Shown here piece by piece: positions 32,569 to 40,020 of a stretch of 50,896 nt of DNA. The notes below the pieces were generated by a model. The model was not told where the DNA came from. It saw nothing but the letters and a program-made list of their open reading frames with translations, and did no database searches. The stretch is from NCBI GenBank assembly GCA_903902855.1, contig CAIUWK010000077.1, forward strand, positions 1-50,896, written 5' to 3'. Numbering within the stretch: the stretch's first letter is position 1; every line of letters begins with the position of its first letter. The stretch comes from an uncultured Geobacter sp. GTDB lineage: Bacteria; Desulfobacterota; Desulfuromonadia; Geobacterales; CAIOGM01. Both the position numbers and the translations under genes were made by a program.

Positions 32569-33108
32569 TTACGCTCTGATGGAAAAATTTCCGGCGACTC
32601 CGGTTGGATTTGCTTTGTTGTAGTAATCGGCTACCCGATCTTTTTCAACATTTTTGGATCTTGTCACGGTGCGAGTTTTTCCTCCCGAAGTATAGACCCT
32701 TCCGCATTCCGGACAGACGCTGGTTTCCAGCGTTACGGTTTGCGAAAGAACCTCTTTACCTTCTCCCGCAGCTTTTGCCGTCTCATTTCTTACATGCTCC
32801 TGCTCATGGGACATTACGGCAGTCGATGAGTTGCTAGGGTCAATATGGGCGGCGCTCTTGAACGACACGCCGGGGTCATCCGAGCCATCCTGGTATTTAC
32901 GGCTCTTGCAGGTCCGGCATTCAATGGGGGTGCTTTTACCGGCTGCCGATGAGTTCCGGATGCTCAGATCCTCTGCAACTTTCCGATCGGTTACCTCCTC
33001 TTTCCGGGGTACCCCGGCAGCTCCGGCAAGATTCCCCTCCAGCTGCGCGGCATACTGAGAGGGTGCTGGAGGCCAGAGTCGGCTGTTTGAGTCAACAGAG
33101 ATAGGCAT
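32569..33108 (-). CDS. SprA-related putative metalloprotease (CJM1_0395-like)
   Basis: A 179-residue protein. A zincin-like motif H101-E102-Q-E-H105 lies in AVMSHEQEHVRNE. It is preceded by a C64-x-x-C67 pair and the characteristic CRTCKSRKYQDGSDDPGVSF stretch, and followed by C132-x-x-C135 (SVCPECGRVY). This arrangement matches the SprA-related family annotated as putative metalloprotease, function unproven. The N-terminal ~55 residues are low-complexity. No signal peptide. Transcribed away from cheD behind the 49-bp tandem repeats; a sigma-28-like promoter lies in the nearest repeat copy. Confidence 0.8.
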   Translation of the reverse strand: MPISVDSNSRLWPPAPSQYAAQLEGNLAGAAGVPRKEEVTDRKVAEDLSIRNSSAAGKSTPIECRTCKSRKYQDGSDDPGVSFKSAAHIDPSNSSTAVMSHEQEHVRNETAKAAGEGKEVLSQTVTLETSVCPECGRVYTSGGKTRTVTRSKNVEKDRVADYYNKANPTGVAGNFSIRA

Positions 33109-33163
33109 TGTAAAAAATCCACAAATTACGATGGTTCCGCATCACGATAGAATTTCCCCTGTC

Positions 33164-33310
33164 TTTCATATCGGCTCCGGGGACAGACACTTGAGGTGGA
33201 ATCAGTAATATATTTCATGTCGACTTCCGGGGCAGACATCTGATGTGAAATCAGTAATATTTTTCGTATCGACTTCCGGGGCAGGCATCGGATGTGTAAT
33301 GAGCACTATA
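33164..33310. repeat. Three 49-bp tandem repeats containing a promoter-like box
   Basis: Copies 33164-33212, 33213-33261 and 33262-33310 are each exactly 49 bases. Shared core: TTTC(A/G)T(A/G)TCG(G/A)CTTCCGGGGCAGACAT-like, then GAATCAGTAATAT. They lie in the 311-base gap between the divergent SprA-like and cheD genes. Read on the minus strand each copy carries a sigma-28-like box (-10 GCCGATAT in copy 1, GTCGACAT in copy 2, GTCGATAC in copy 3). Confidence 0.85.
33168..33194 (-). promoter_or_regulatory. Sigma-28-like promoter for SprA-like gene
   Basis: Minus strand: TCAA (33191-33194), 15 nt, GCCGATAT (33168-33175). It is the best match among the three tandem repeat copies and 60 nt upstream of the start. 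Confidence 0.55.
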
Positions 33311-33329
33311 CCGTTGTGCCGTCCGGTTC

Positions 33330-33356
33330 TGAGATAGTTCTGTCTTTTGCCGAATA
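33330..33356 (+). promoter_or_regulatory. Weak sigma-28-like promoter for cheD
   Basis: TGAG, 15 nt, GCCGAATA (33349-33356), 64 nt before the cheD start. The -10 is identical to that of the YaaR-like gene; the -35 is poor. Confidence 0.35.
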
Positions 33357-33419
33357 AATCTGATATTAGCTGAAGTTCCAGACCAATCGGAATCAGCTTC
33401 TTATCCAGAGTGAGTATTC

Positions 33420-34028
33420 ATGCAGCCTTCCCATTTGAGAAGCAGGAAAACCCACCGAATTGCGCCGGGTGAATATGTTGTGGTGTCGGGGGAGGCGGTA
33501 ATCTCCACACTCCTCGGTTCCTGTGTTGCCGCCTGTCTCTATGATCCCGCTGCCCGGATCTTCGGTATGAACCATTTTTTGTTGAGTACCCGCAGGTTTG
33601 CCAGCGAAGGGCCCCTCAGTATGACCGATGCGGGACGCTATGGCATTAATTCCATGGAACTCCTCATCAACTCCATGATGCGTCAGGGGGCCAGGCGGGA
33701 GAAGATTTTGGCAAAGGCTTTTGGCGGTGCTGCGATTTACGCGACCCCTGAAGAAGCGGGAAGTTTCAATAGAGTCGGTTCCATGAATGGTAATTTCATT
33801 AGAGAGTTTTTACTGAATGAGGGGATTCCTCTGGTCTCCGCTGATCTGGGAGGGGAGCAGGGGCGGGTGATCTATTTTGATTCCAAGGATTTCTCAGTCT
33901 ATGTGAGGAAGATAGCCAAGTGGCAGAGTACGGTTGTTGCCAAACGAGATCATAAATGGTGGGAGGTTTCACTCCGGGCGCAGGAGAAGGAGAAGGAAGC
34001 CACCGCAACCGCGGATATCTGGCTCTAG
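33420..34028 (+). CDS. cheD: Chemoreceptor glutamine deamidase CheD
   Basis: 202 residues. Catalytic residues visible: C35 in STLLGSCVAACLYDP and H52 in GMNHFLLS, the Cys-His pair of CheD. The Gly-rich core AKAFGGAAIYATPEEAGSF, followed by an N-x-x-F segment (NGNFIREFLLNEGIPLVSADLGG), matches the family. CheD deamidates glutamines on chemoreceptors and, in some bacteria, binds CheC or CheY to feed back on adaptation. Start at ATG 33420 has only a weak ribosome-binding site (AGTGAG). The nearest chemotaxis partners in view are cheB, cheR and an MCP, 15 kb away on the other strand. Confidence 0.95.
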   Translation: MQPSHLRSRKTHRIAPGEYVVVSGEAVISTLLGSCVAACLYDPAARIFGMNHFLLSTRRFASEGPLSMTDAGRYGINSMELLINSMMRQGARREKILAKAFGGAAIYATPEEAGSFNRVGSMNGNFIREFLLNEGIPLVSADLGGEQGRVIYFDSKDFSVYVRKIAKWQSTVVAKRDHKWWEVSLRAQEKEKEATATADIWL

Positions 34029-34212
34029 TTATCGGGGAGTTCCCCCCACCTCCGTGGGGAGGGGGGATGCCCCCGGCGCCCCTCCCTTTGCAGGCTGAAT
34101 GTTTCATCAAGGTTGTGCCCCCCCCATCCCCGATGGTTCCTCACGTTATTTCCTTTCCCTGCCTGTTTATTTTTTTCTTGCAACTCGGATGCATATTTCA
34201 GACGGTTGATGC
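34029..34212. other. Spacer after cheD
   Basis: GC-rich inverted pieces (GGGGAGTTCCCCCCACC and GTGGGGAGGGGGG, about 34033-34068) could fold into a stable hairpin just past the cheD stop, but there is no T-run. Otherwise nothing is recognised until the promoter at 34213. Confidence 0.4.
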
Positions 34213-34239
34213 TAAAGTTCTCTTTTTTTCTCCCGATAT
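34213..34239 (+). promoter_or_regulatory. Sigma-28 promoter
   Basis: TAAA (34213-34216, perfect), 15 nt, CCCGATAT (34232-34239), against TAAA-N15-GCCGATAA. The best match of the local set, 92 nt before the start of the 297-residue gene. Confidence 0.65.
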
Positions 34240-34330
34240 GAATTATACGTGGAGAAAGTTTTTCCGGTTTTTAAACCTTGCCGGTGCCTTGAGAAGATTA
34301 CTGTTTCAAGACCGAGGGAAGGAGGACATC

Positions 34331-35224
34331 ATGAAAATCACAGATATGTTTATCCTGCCTCAAACCCCTCATTCAGTGGGTGAACAGTATTCCTCCAGAG
34401 AGTCGTTGAGGGCTTTCTCTTCGTTGCAACAGATGGAGGTTGCTGCCCGGACGTCAAAAGTGTCCGATGTCGTCAGTTTGACCGTACAGGCGAAAATGAG
34501 CAGCAGACAGAGTCAGTTCTCTGTGGGGTCGATGGGCAGTGATCAATCGGTACCGAGCAGTAACCAGAGTACGGCCTCGGTGAAGACGAATTCCGCCGAC
34601 CAAGCCACTTCTGACTATGAGTCCAAGGGGGGGGAGGCTATCGTTCAACTCATCGAGATGCTCACCGGTATCAAGGTGAAGCTGTTGACGCAGGCTGATC
34701 TGCTGGAAGAGGATAAGAAGAGGAGGGCGGACGAAGAAAAAGTTGCCGAAATACAGCAACAGCAACGTCAGGTAAGTCCGGCTGAACCCACCACGGGGTC
34801 CGGCAACAGCGAAAATTCGGCGGTGCAAACAAAAGGGACACTCAGGTTTGCCGACGGCAAGGAGGCCGTATTTACTCTTGATATGGTTCTGCCAAAGGAC
34901 GCGGGTACCCCTGTGGGGCTCAACCAGAAGGGGGAGAACCTGTCCCATAACGGGATTGAAATATATGTGCAGAAAAAGAGCGATGCCGCTTCTCAGGATC
35001 ATCTCTTACCGAAATCCGCCAAAGCCGCCAATGACAAAGAGGTGAAGCAGTACGAAAAGAGTTCCGGTGCAGCGGATACCTCAACTAAATTGATCGTTAA
35101 AAATGAAAACGAAGAGAGTTCACCCGCTTCGGGGGGGAGTGGTTCAAGCCGGAGGAGTAGGGTAATCGGGCAGGTTACTCTTGATGTCAACCCGGTAACT
35201 GCGGCCAGGCACGCTGTCGTTTGA
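34331..35224 (+). CDS. Low-complexity hypothetical protein under a sigma-28-like promoter
   Basis: 297 residues from ATG 34331, chosen for AAGGAGG about 6 nt upstream; an in-frame upstream extension to 33956 would overlap cheD and is not supported. The N-terminal part is Ser/Gln-rich, with VSDVVSLTVQAKMSSRQSQF. A short structured segment follows (GGEAIVQLIEMLTGIKVKLL), then a charged coiled-coil-like stretch, a beta-rich piece (GTLRFADGKEAVFTLDMVLP) and a long disordered tail. No family recognised. Layout resembles flagellar-cluster proteins of Geobacter-type bacteria, but that is an inference. Confidence 0.75.
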   Translation: MKITDMFILPQTPHSVGEQYSSRESLRAFSSLQQMEVAARTSKVSDVVSLTVQAKMSSRQSQFSVGSMGSDQSVPSSNQSTASVKTNSADQATSDYESKGGEAIVQLIEMLTGIKVKLLTQADLLEEDKKRRADEEKVAEIQQQQRQVSPAEPTTGSGNSENSAVQTKGTLRFADGKEAVFTLDMVLPKDAGTPVGLNQKGENLSHNGIEIYVQKKSDAASQDHLLPKSAKAANDKEVKQYEKSSGAADTSTKLIVKNENEESSPASGGSGSSRRSRVIGQVTLDVNPVTAARHAVV

Positions 35225-35273
35225 TCCTGGAACTACTCCCTCTCCCTTCCCCGTATCGCTACATCAGCGTTTT

Positions 35274-35684
35274 TCAGCGGGGTTTCCGTTCCCTGAGGTA
35301 GAGCGCCAAATCTTTATCCGTCTTGTTCATATGGTTGATAATGTATCGGTAGAGGAGCCCGGTGGCGGCTACCGCCAGGTTTCTTGTGGCCCCTTCTTCG
35401 TCCAGTCGTTTTTTTAATTCTTTAATACTATCCTCGAATTCCTGATGTTCCCGGCGATGCTCTTTGATCTCGGGATAGCGGTACTGCAACATGATCAGGT
35501 CTTCGGCGTCAAAGTGTTCGTTGGTGTAATGCTCAAGAAAATTCGCCAATTTATTTATCATGACCGTGGAATTCCCATCTCTCACGGCATCGGCGAGCAT
35601 CTTGTATTGCAGTAATATTTTGCCGTGGTGGCTGTCTATGGCGACATCATTGAAATATAGATTCTCATCCAGTTTTCGTGGCAT
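35274..35684 (-). CDS. Bacteriohemerythrin
   Basis: A 136-residue four-helix protein. The diiron ligand set is complete: H20 (DSHHGKIL), H57 and E61 (NEHFDAED), H76 and H80 (EHRREH), H118 and D123 (HMNKTD). Such single-domain hemerythrins bind oxygen (or NO) and are common in motile, microaerophilic or anaerobic bacteria, where they may buffer oxygen or signal to chemoreceptors. It is the last gene of the minus-strand signalling array, 66 bases after the HD-GYP-like gene. Confidence 0.93.
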   Translation of the reverse strand: MPRKLDENLYFNDVAIDSHHGKILLQYKMLADAVRDGNSTVMINKLANFLEHYTNEHFDAEDLIMLQYRYPEIKEHRREHQEFEDSIKELKKRLDEEGATRNLAVAATGLLYRYIINHMNKTDKDLALYLRERKPR

Positions 35685-35750
35685 ACGTTTCCCGTTATCC
35701 CTGATGATCCTGATGTGCGATACCTCTCAAGAATAAACCAACGGTAAATT

Positions 35751-36707
35751 CTAATATTTCAGCTCCCGGATGATTTTTTCGAAGATTTGGAACAGAACCG
35801 GATCATATGCCCCTTTGAAACCCTGCATGGTCTGGAGCGCCTGTTCGGTGGTGACCGCATGACGGAAACCACGGTCCGTTGTCATGGTGCATAAGGAATC
35901 GCAGAGTGCCGTCAGCTGGACACCGTGGGGTATGGCTTTGCCGCTCAGGTGGTCAGGGTACCCCTTGCCGTCAAACCGTTCGTGATGAAGATGCACCACG
36001 GCCAAGGTGATATCACTGAACATTCCCAGGTGGCTCAGGAATTCATACCCCATGGTGGCGTGCAGTTTCATCATCTGATATTCGTGATGTGACGCGGAGG
36101 CGGAACTGTCGTCATCGGTGGCACCCAACACTATCCCCAGATCAAGCAGCATCGCCCCAATCCCCAGGTCCTCCAGGGGAACGCCGATAACCTTGGGTAG
36201 AATCTTGCTCTGCATGAGCAGGGTCAGGGCCGCCACCTGCACACCATGGGCGGTTTGGTAGGGATTTTCGGCAGTAACCCCCTTCAGCGCTTCCAGGGCC
36301 TCCTTGTCCCGGGAGACAAACCAGATGATCTGCCGGACCAGATTGCGACAGCGCTCCACATCTCTCACCTTGGGGGGAGATTCGATGATCTCACCAAGGT
36401 AATCCGCACAGATCTGAAAGAGGATTTTCCCCTTCAGAAGGCTCTTCAGATCCTTGCGCTGCAAGAGATGGGTCAGGTTCTGTTCCTGATAGAGGGCGAC
36501 TTCTTCCATGTCGCCGGTCCGGACGTAGATGTACTCCGAAGAGCGCCACTTCAGGCGATCAAGGTCATCGATGGTCAGCTTGACACCATGAGGTTTGTAG
36601 AGCATGTAGCTCTTTGCGCCGGTTTTGAGGTATACGGCGACATCGGGGAAAAGGTCAGCGGTTATACTGTCGATACTGATTTCCTTGTAATACTCTTCTT
36701 CTCCCAT
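35751..36707 (-). CDS. Degenerate HD-GYP domain protein
   Basis: About 318 residues from ATG 36707, chosen because GGAG lies 6-7 nt upstream; an ATG 12 bases earlier is possible. N-terminal ~130 residues are helical and unrecognised. The C-terminal part is HD-GYP: TAHGVQVAALTLL, LHATMGYEFLSHL, the diagnostic VHLHHERFDGKGYP and LTALCDSLCTMTTDR. The metal-binding HD pair is altered to LD (AMLLDLGIVLG), and the usual following K is V, so phosphodiesterase activity toward cyclic-di-GMP is doubtful. The GYP loop is intact, so it may bind rather than cleave the nucleotide. It is 73 bases downstream of a response regulator. Confidence 0.88.
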   Translation of the reverse strand: MGEEEYYKEISIDSITADLFPDVAVYLKTGAKSYMLYKPHGVKLTIDDLDRLKWRSSEYIYVRTGDMEEVALYQEQNLTHLLQRKDLKSLLKGKILFQICADYLGEIIESPPKVRDVERCRNLVRQIIWFVSRDKEALEALKGVTAENPYQTAHGVQVAALTLLMQSKILPKVIGVPLEDLGIGAMLLDLGIVLGATDDDSSASASHHEYQMMKLHATMGYEFLSHLGMFSDITLAVVHLHHERFDGKGYPDHLSGKAIPHGVQLTALCDSLCTMTTDRGFRHAVTTEQALQTMQGFKGAYDPVLFQIFEKIIRELKY

Positions 36708-36780
36708 TATGTTCTCCATCCGCTCCGTTAGCGCTAAGTTAGCTGTTTATGCCGACAGTTTTATCGGTATGCCGTTTCGC

Positions 36781-37221
36781 TCATGCCGTTTCCTCGTACT
36801 GAAAGTTTCCGTTCAGTCCGTTGCGGACCGCTTCAAGCAATTCCGGATCATCCCAGGGCTTCAGAAGGACACGGAATGCCACCCCCTCTCTCACGGCTGC
36901 CTGGGCAGAGCTCTTGTCGGTAAAGCCGGTGAGGATAATTCGGGGGATCTGGGGGGCCAAGGCCTTGGCCGCTGTCAGAAAGGCCGATCCGGACATGTCC
37001 GGCATCCGTTGGTCACTGAGGATCAGGCCGATATTCTCGGTGCTTTCCAGGATCGCCAACCCTTGTGCGCCGGTGGTTGCCAGCAGCAGCCGGTACGGTT
37101 CGCCGCGAAAGACCCGTTTCAATGCCTTGAGGATGTTTACTTCGTCATCCACGCAGAGGATCTGTAGCGGCTGATTTGCCGGGTTGTTGTCATGGTTGGG
37201 GGGGGCTGCAAGTATGTTCAT
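36781..37221 (-). CDS. Single-domain response regulator
   Basis: A 146-residue receiver. Acidic pair in CVDDEVNILKAL, phosphoacceptor D70 in SDQRMPDMSG, Thr in ILTGFTD and the beta5 lysine in VLLKPWDD. Closest in style to the receiver of RpfG-type regulators, but no output domain follows. Its start overlaps the stop of a degraded kinase by 4 bases (ATGA), the same coupling as in intact kinase-regulator pairs here. Probable partner: the kinase at 37521-39983 or one of its paralogues. Confidence 0.92.
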   Translation of the reverse strand: MNILAAPPNHDNNPANQPLQILCVDDEVNILKALKRVFRGEPYRLLLATTGAQGLAILESTENIGLILSDQRMPDMSGSAFLTAAKALAPQIPRIILTGFTDKSSAQAAVREGVAFRVLLKPWDDPELLEAVRNGLNGNFQYEETA

Positions 37222-37524
37222 GCGGTCTCCTCCGGAGTGCGGGGCAGGTTGATGGTGAATATTGTTCCTCTGCCGACGATGCTCTTCACCAGAAGCTCCT
37301 CTGCTATTTCGCTCCCGGTGTTGCTCACCGAGGCGTAGACGAAAGCTTCATCATGTCGGCAGCGATCGCACCCGGCTCATACTCCTTCTCGATGGCTGCT
37401 AAATATTACACCTCGTTATGACAGATATTCAGCGCCTTGTCCAGACAGGCTTCACCGGCGCAGAGGATCTGCAGCGGCTGCTTTACCGGGTTTTTGTCAT
37501 AATTGGGGGGGCAAGCCTGTTCAT
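37218..37524 (-). pseudogene. Collapsed regulator + kinase remnant from a duplicated pair
   Basis: Minus strand, from right: ATG overlapping the stop of the kinase at 37521 begins a copy of the response regulator N-terminus (MNRLAPPIMTKTR then a frameshift stop). At about 37455 this joins a copy of the kinase C-terminal part (ACLDKALNICHNE). That copy lacks the segment with CHPGQ and NAGQ, then shows RHDEAFVYASVS-like sequence, lacks the segment with the GLGLSISHE box, and ends at the coupled ATGA of the regulator at 37221. No open frame remains. Confidence 0.85.
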
Positions 37525-39983
37525 GCGCTCTTCTCCGGAGCGCAGGGGAGTTTGATGGTGAATGTTGTTCCTCTGCCGACGATGCTCTCCACCAGAAACT
37601 CACCCTGGTGTTTTTTAATGATTTCGTGGGAGATGCTGAGCCCCAGACCGGTCCCCTGATCCATCTCCTTGGTGGTGAAGAAGGGGTCGAAGATCCGGGT
37701 CAGGAGCTCCTCTGCTATTCCGCTTCCGGTGTCGCTCACCGAGGCGTAGACGAAAGCTTCATCATGTCGGCAGCTGAGCACGATTTCACCCGGCGGGGTA
37801 ATGGCCTGGCCGGCATTGACCAGCAGGTTGAGAAAGACCTGGTTCAGTTGTCCGGGATGACACAAGACCACCGCACCCGGCTCATACTCCTTCCTGATGG
37901 CTGCCACATATTTCAATTCGTTATGGCAGATATTCAGCGCCTTGTCCAGACAGGCTTCCAGCGCCACCGGCTGCATCTGCAGCGCATCCATTCGGGAAAA
38001 GCTCTTCATGTCCTGAATGATCGTCGTGACCCGCTGCGCCCCCTCCAGGCACTCTTTGATCAGCTCGACGCCATCCTCCAGAATCGTTTCAATCTCTTCG
38101 GATTCACTCACCTGCTCGACGCCAACCTCCGGAATGACTTCAATCTCTTCGGCTCTACTCACCTCTGCACCGGGAGGAGACGCCGGTTCAGGGGCTCCGC
38201 TTCCGTGCCGGATATGGCGACAGAACCGCTCAATATCGTCGAAGTAAGCGGCCAGAATCCGCAGGTTGCTGGTGACATATCCCATGGGATTATTGATCTC
38301 ATGGGCTACTCCGGCCGCCAGATGCCCCAGAGAGACCATTTTTTCATTATGCATGAGGGTCCGGTCTTTTTCCCGGTTTTTATGCACTTCGTCGGCAACC
38401 CGCTCTTCCAGTTCCCGGTTCAGTGCCTCAAGCTGCTCTTGCTGGCTCAGCAGCAGTTCCTGGACCATGCGGCGTCCCGTTACCTCCTGATTCAGGAGGT
38501 CGGTGGTCTGCCGTAACGGGGTGACGATATTGGTGACGATGTTGTTGACCATCAGAACCAGTTGATGCCATTCACCGATGAAGAGGTCGGCGTTGGCCCG
38601 TTCGTCCAGCGCACCGTCGGCCGCCGCCTGGAGCACCCGGGTGGTCTCCCCCAGCAGGTTGTTCATGATGTCGATGCAGTTGTTGAGGTTGCTCTTGATG
38701 ACGTTGAAGTCCCCCCGGTAGCTGTCGGTGATCTTGGGGGGAATGTCCCCCTTGGCAATCCGGTCCACATAGGTGGCGGCTACTCCCAACGGCTGGGCCA
38801 AGCGGTTCAGGATTTCATTGACGCTGCTGATCATCGTACCGTGGTAGCCGCTGTAGCGGGAGATGTCGGCGCGCAGTGCCAGGTTACCCTCCAGTGCGGC
38901 GTTGCTGAGAAGTTGGAGATCCCGACTCCGCATCATGACGGCGGCAATAACGGCGTTGGCGCCGGATTTGATCGGTTCGTACTCCCCGGGATAGCGTCCC
39001 GTAACCTGGGGGGGGATCTTGCCCTCTCCCAGGTCACGGAGGGAGTCGGCGGCGGTTCGCAGGGGGCCGATGACGGTATCCAGGGTCGCGTTGACCCCGG
39101 TAACGATTCTGCGGAACTCCCCCCGATGCCGGGAGGGGTCGGCCCGGCAGGAGAGATTTCCCGCAATGGCGGCGTCGGTGAGCATGGAGGAGTCGCTGAT
39201 CAATAACCGGATGGACTCAACCATCTTCTTCATGGCAGCCATGAGCCGGCCGATTTCGTCATCGGCTCCAGTCGGGATCTCGATCTGCAGCTCCCCGTGG
39301 GCGATGGTGTCGGCCACGGTCACGGCCCGGTGTAACCGGCCGGTGAGATTGCGTATCATCAGCAAGAAAACGGTTACCAGTACGCCGAGGAACAGGGCGC
39401 AGATGGCCATGGTTTCCACGTTTGAGCGGTGCAACAGGGTGCCGGCCTCTGCTTCGATTTTTCGGTTTTCCCCGGCGCAGAGAATGATGATTTCGTCGAT
39501 AACCCTGCGATGGGCCTCGTAGGCCGGCGCCAGGATTTCATTCGCCAGCTTTTCAGCTGCGGCATGGTTACCTGCCGTCAAGGCGGGAAAATACTCTTGC
39601 AGCGCCGTGTCGAAGAAGAGCGCCGCAGGGAGAGAAGAACTCTCCAGCAGCAGTTTGCTCGGGTCCAACGGCGGCAGTACCTTTGCCCAGTGGGCGCGTC
39701 GTGTGTCGTACTCATGGCGCAGGCGTCTGAAATGCTCTTCGTGCCGGGGGATCTTGGAGAGATCCCTTTCCGCCAGGGCCTGAAGCAGTACGAGATACGG
39801 TTCAAGGATGTATTCCGTGGGGGGAAGGACATCCGCCACCAGATCCTTCCCTCTGATAATCTGCTGATAGAGCGGCCCGCTGATTTTGATCCGCTGGGTG
39901 GAGCTCTTCATCATGACGATGATGGAGAGCGTGGAGGCGGTAATCAGCAGGGCGGTGAGGATCAGCTTGATTTTGATACTCAT
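37521..39983 (-). CDS. Sensor histidine kinase with multi-HAMP region
   Basis: 820 residues. TM1 about 6-25, a periplasmic four-helix-type domain about 35-185, TM2 about 190-212, then several HAMP-like repeats about 212-500 (AVTVADTIAHGELQIEIPTG, then ADSLRDLGEGKIPPQVTGRY, then ATYVDRIAKGDIPPKITDSY), a coiled coil, HisKA with H561 in GVAHEINNPMGY and HATPase (NLLVNAGQAITPPGEIVL, DTGSGI, GTGLGLSISHEIIKKH). Between the HisKA helices there is an acidic insertion that is itself a 17-residue tandem duplication (38064-38165). It sits 37 bases after the GAF/PAS kinase and shares its catalytic core; its likely regulator is the one at 36781. Confidence 0.92.
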   Translation of the reverse strand: MSIKIKLILTALLITASTLSIIVMMKSSTQRIKISGPLYQQIIRGKDLVADVLPPTEYILEPYLVLLQALAERDLSKIPRHEEHFRRLRHEYDTRRAHWAKVLPPLDPSKLLLESSSLPAALFFDTALQEYFPALTAGNHAAAEKLANEILAPAYEAHRRVIDEIIILCAGENRKIEAEAGTLLHRSNVETMAICALFLGVLVTVFLLMIRNLTGRLHRAVTVADTIAHGELQIEIPTGADDEIGRLMAAMKKMVESIRLLISDSSMLTDAAIAGNLSCRADPSRHRGEFRRIVTGVNATLDTVIGPLRTAADSLRDLGEGKIPPQVTGRYPGEYEPIKSGANAVIAAVMMRSRDLQLLSNAALEGNLALRADISRYSGYHGTMISSVNEILNRLAQPLGVAATYVDRIAKGDIPPKITDSYRGDFNVIKSNLNNCIDIMNNLLGETTRVLQAAADGALDERANADLFIGEWHQLVLMVNNIVTNIVTPLRQTTDLLNQEVTGRRMVQELLLSQQEQLEALNRELEERVADEVHKNREKDRTLMHNEKMVSLGHLAAGVAHEINNPMGYVTSNLRILAAYFDDIERFCRHIRHGSGAPEPASPPGAEVSRAEEIEVIPEVGVEQVSESEEIETILEDGVELIKECLEGAQRVTTIIQDMKSFSRMDALQMQPVALEACLDKALNICHNELKYVAAIRKEYEPGAVVLCHPGQLNQVFLNLLVNAGQAITPPGEIVLSCRHDEAFVYASVSDTGSGIAEELLTRIFDPFFTTKEMDQGTGLGLSISHEIIKKHQGEFLVESIVGRGTTFTIKLPCAPEKSA
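38064..38165 (-). repeat. 51-bp tandem duplication within kinase gene
   Basis: Units 38064-38114 and 38115-38165 are both 51 bases and about 85 percent identical (CTCGACGCCATCCTCCAGAA against CTCGACGCCAACCTCCGGAA). In-frame, giving ETILEDGVELI/EVIPEVGVEQV-type repeats in the acidic insertion of the kinase. Confidence 0.85.
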
Positions 39984-40020
39984 CGGGAGCGCCCATGTTG
40001 CAGGATCGATGCGTTGTCGT

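Noticed and set aside
33164..33310. CRISPR array
   Set aside because: The 49-bp copies are directly abutting without spacers and no cas genes are near.
35251..35272. Terminator between the convergent 297-residue and hemerythrin genes
   Set aside because: CGCT/AGCG is only a 4-bp stem before five T; too weak to call.
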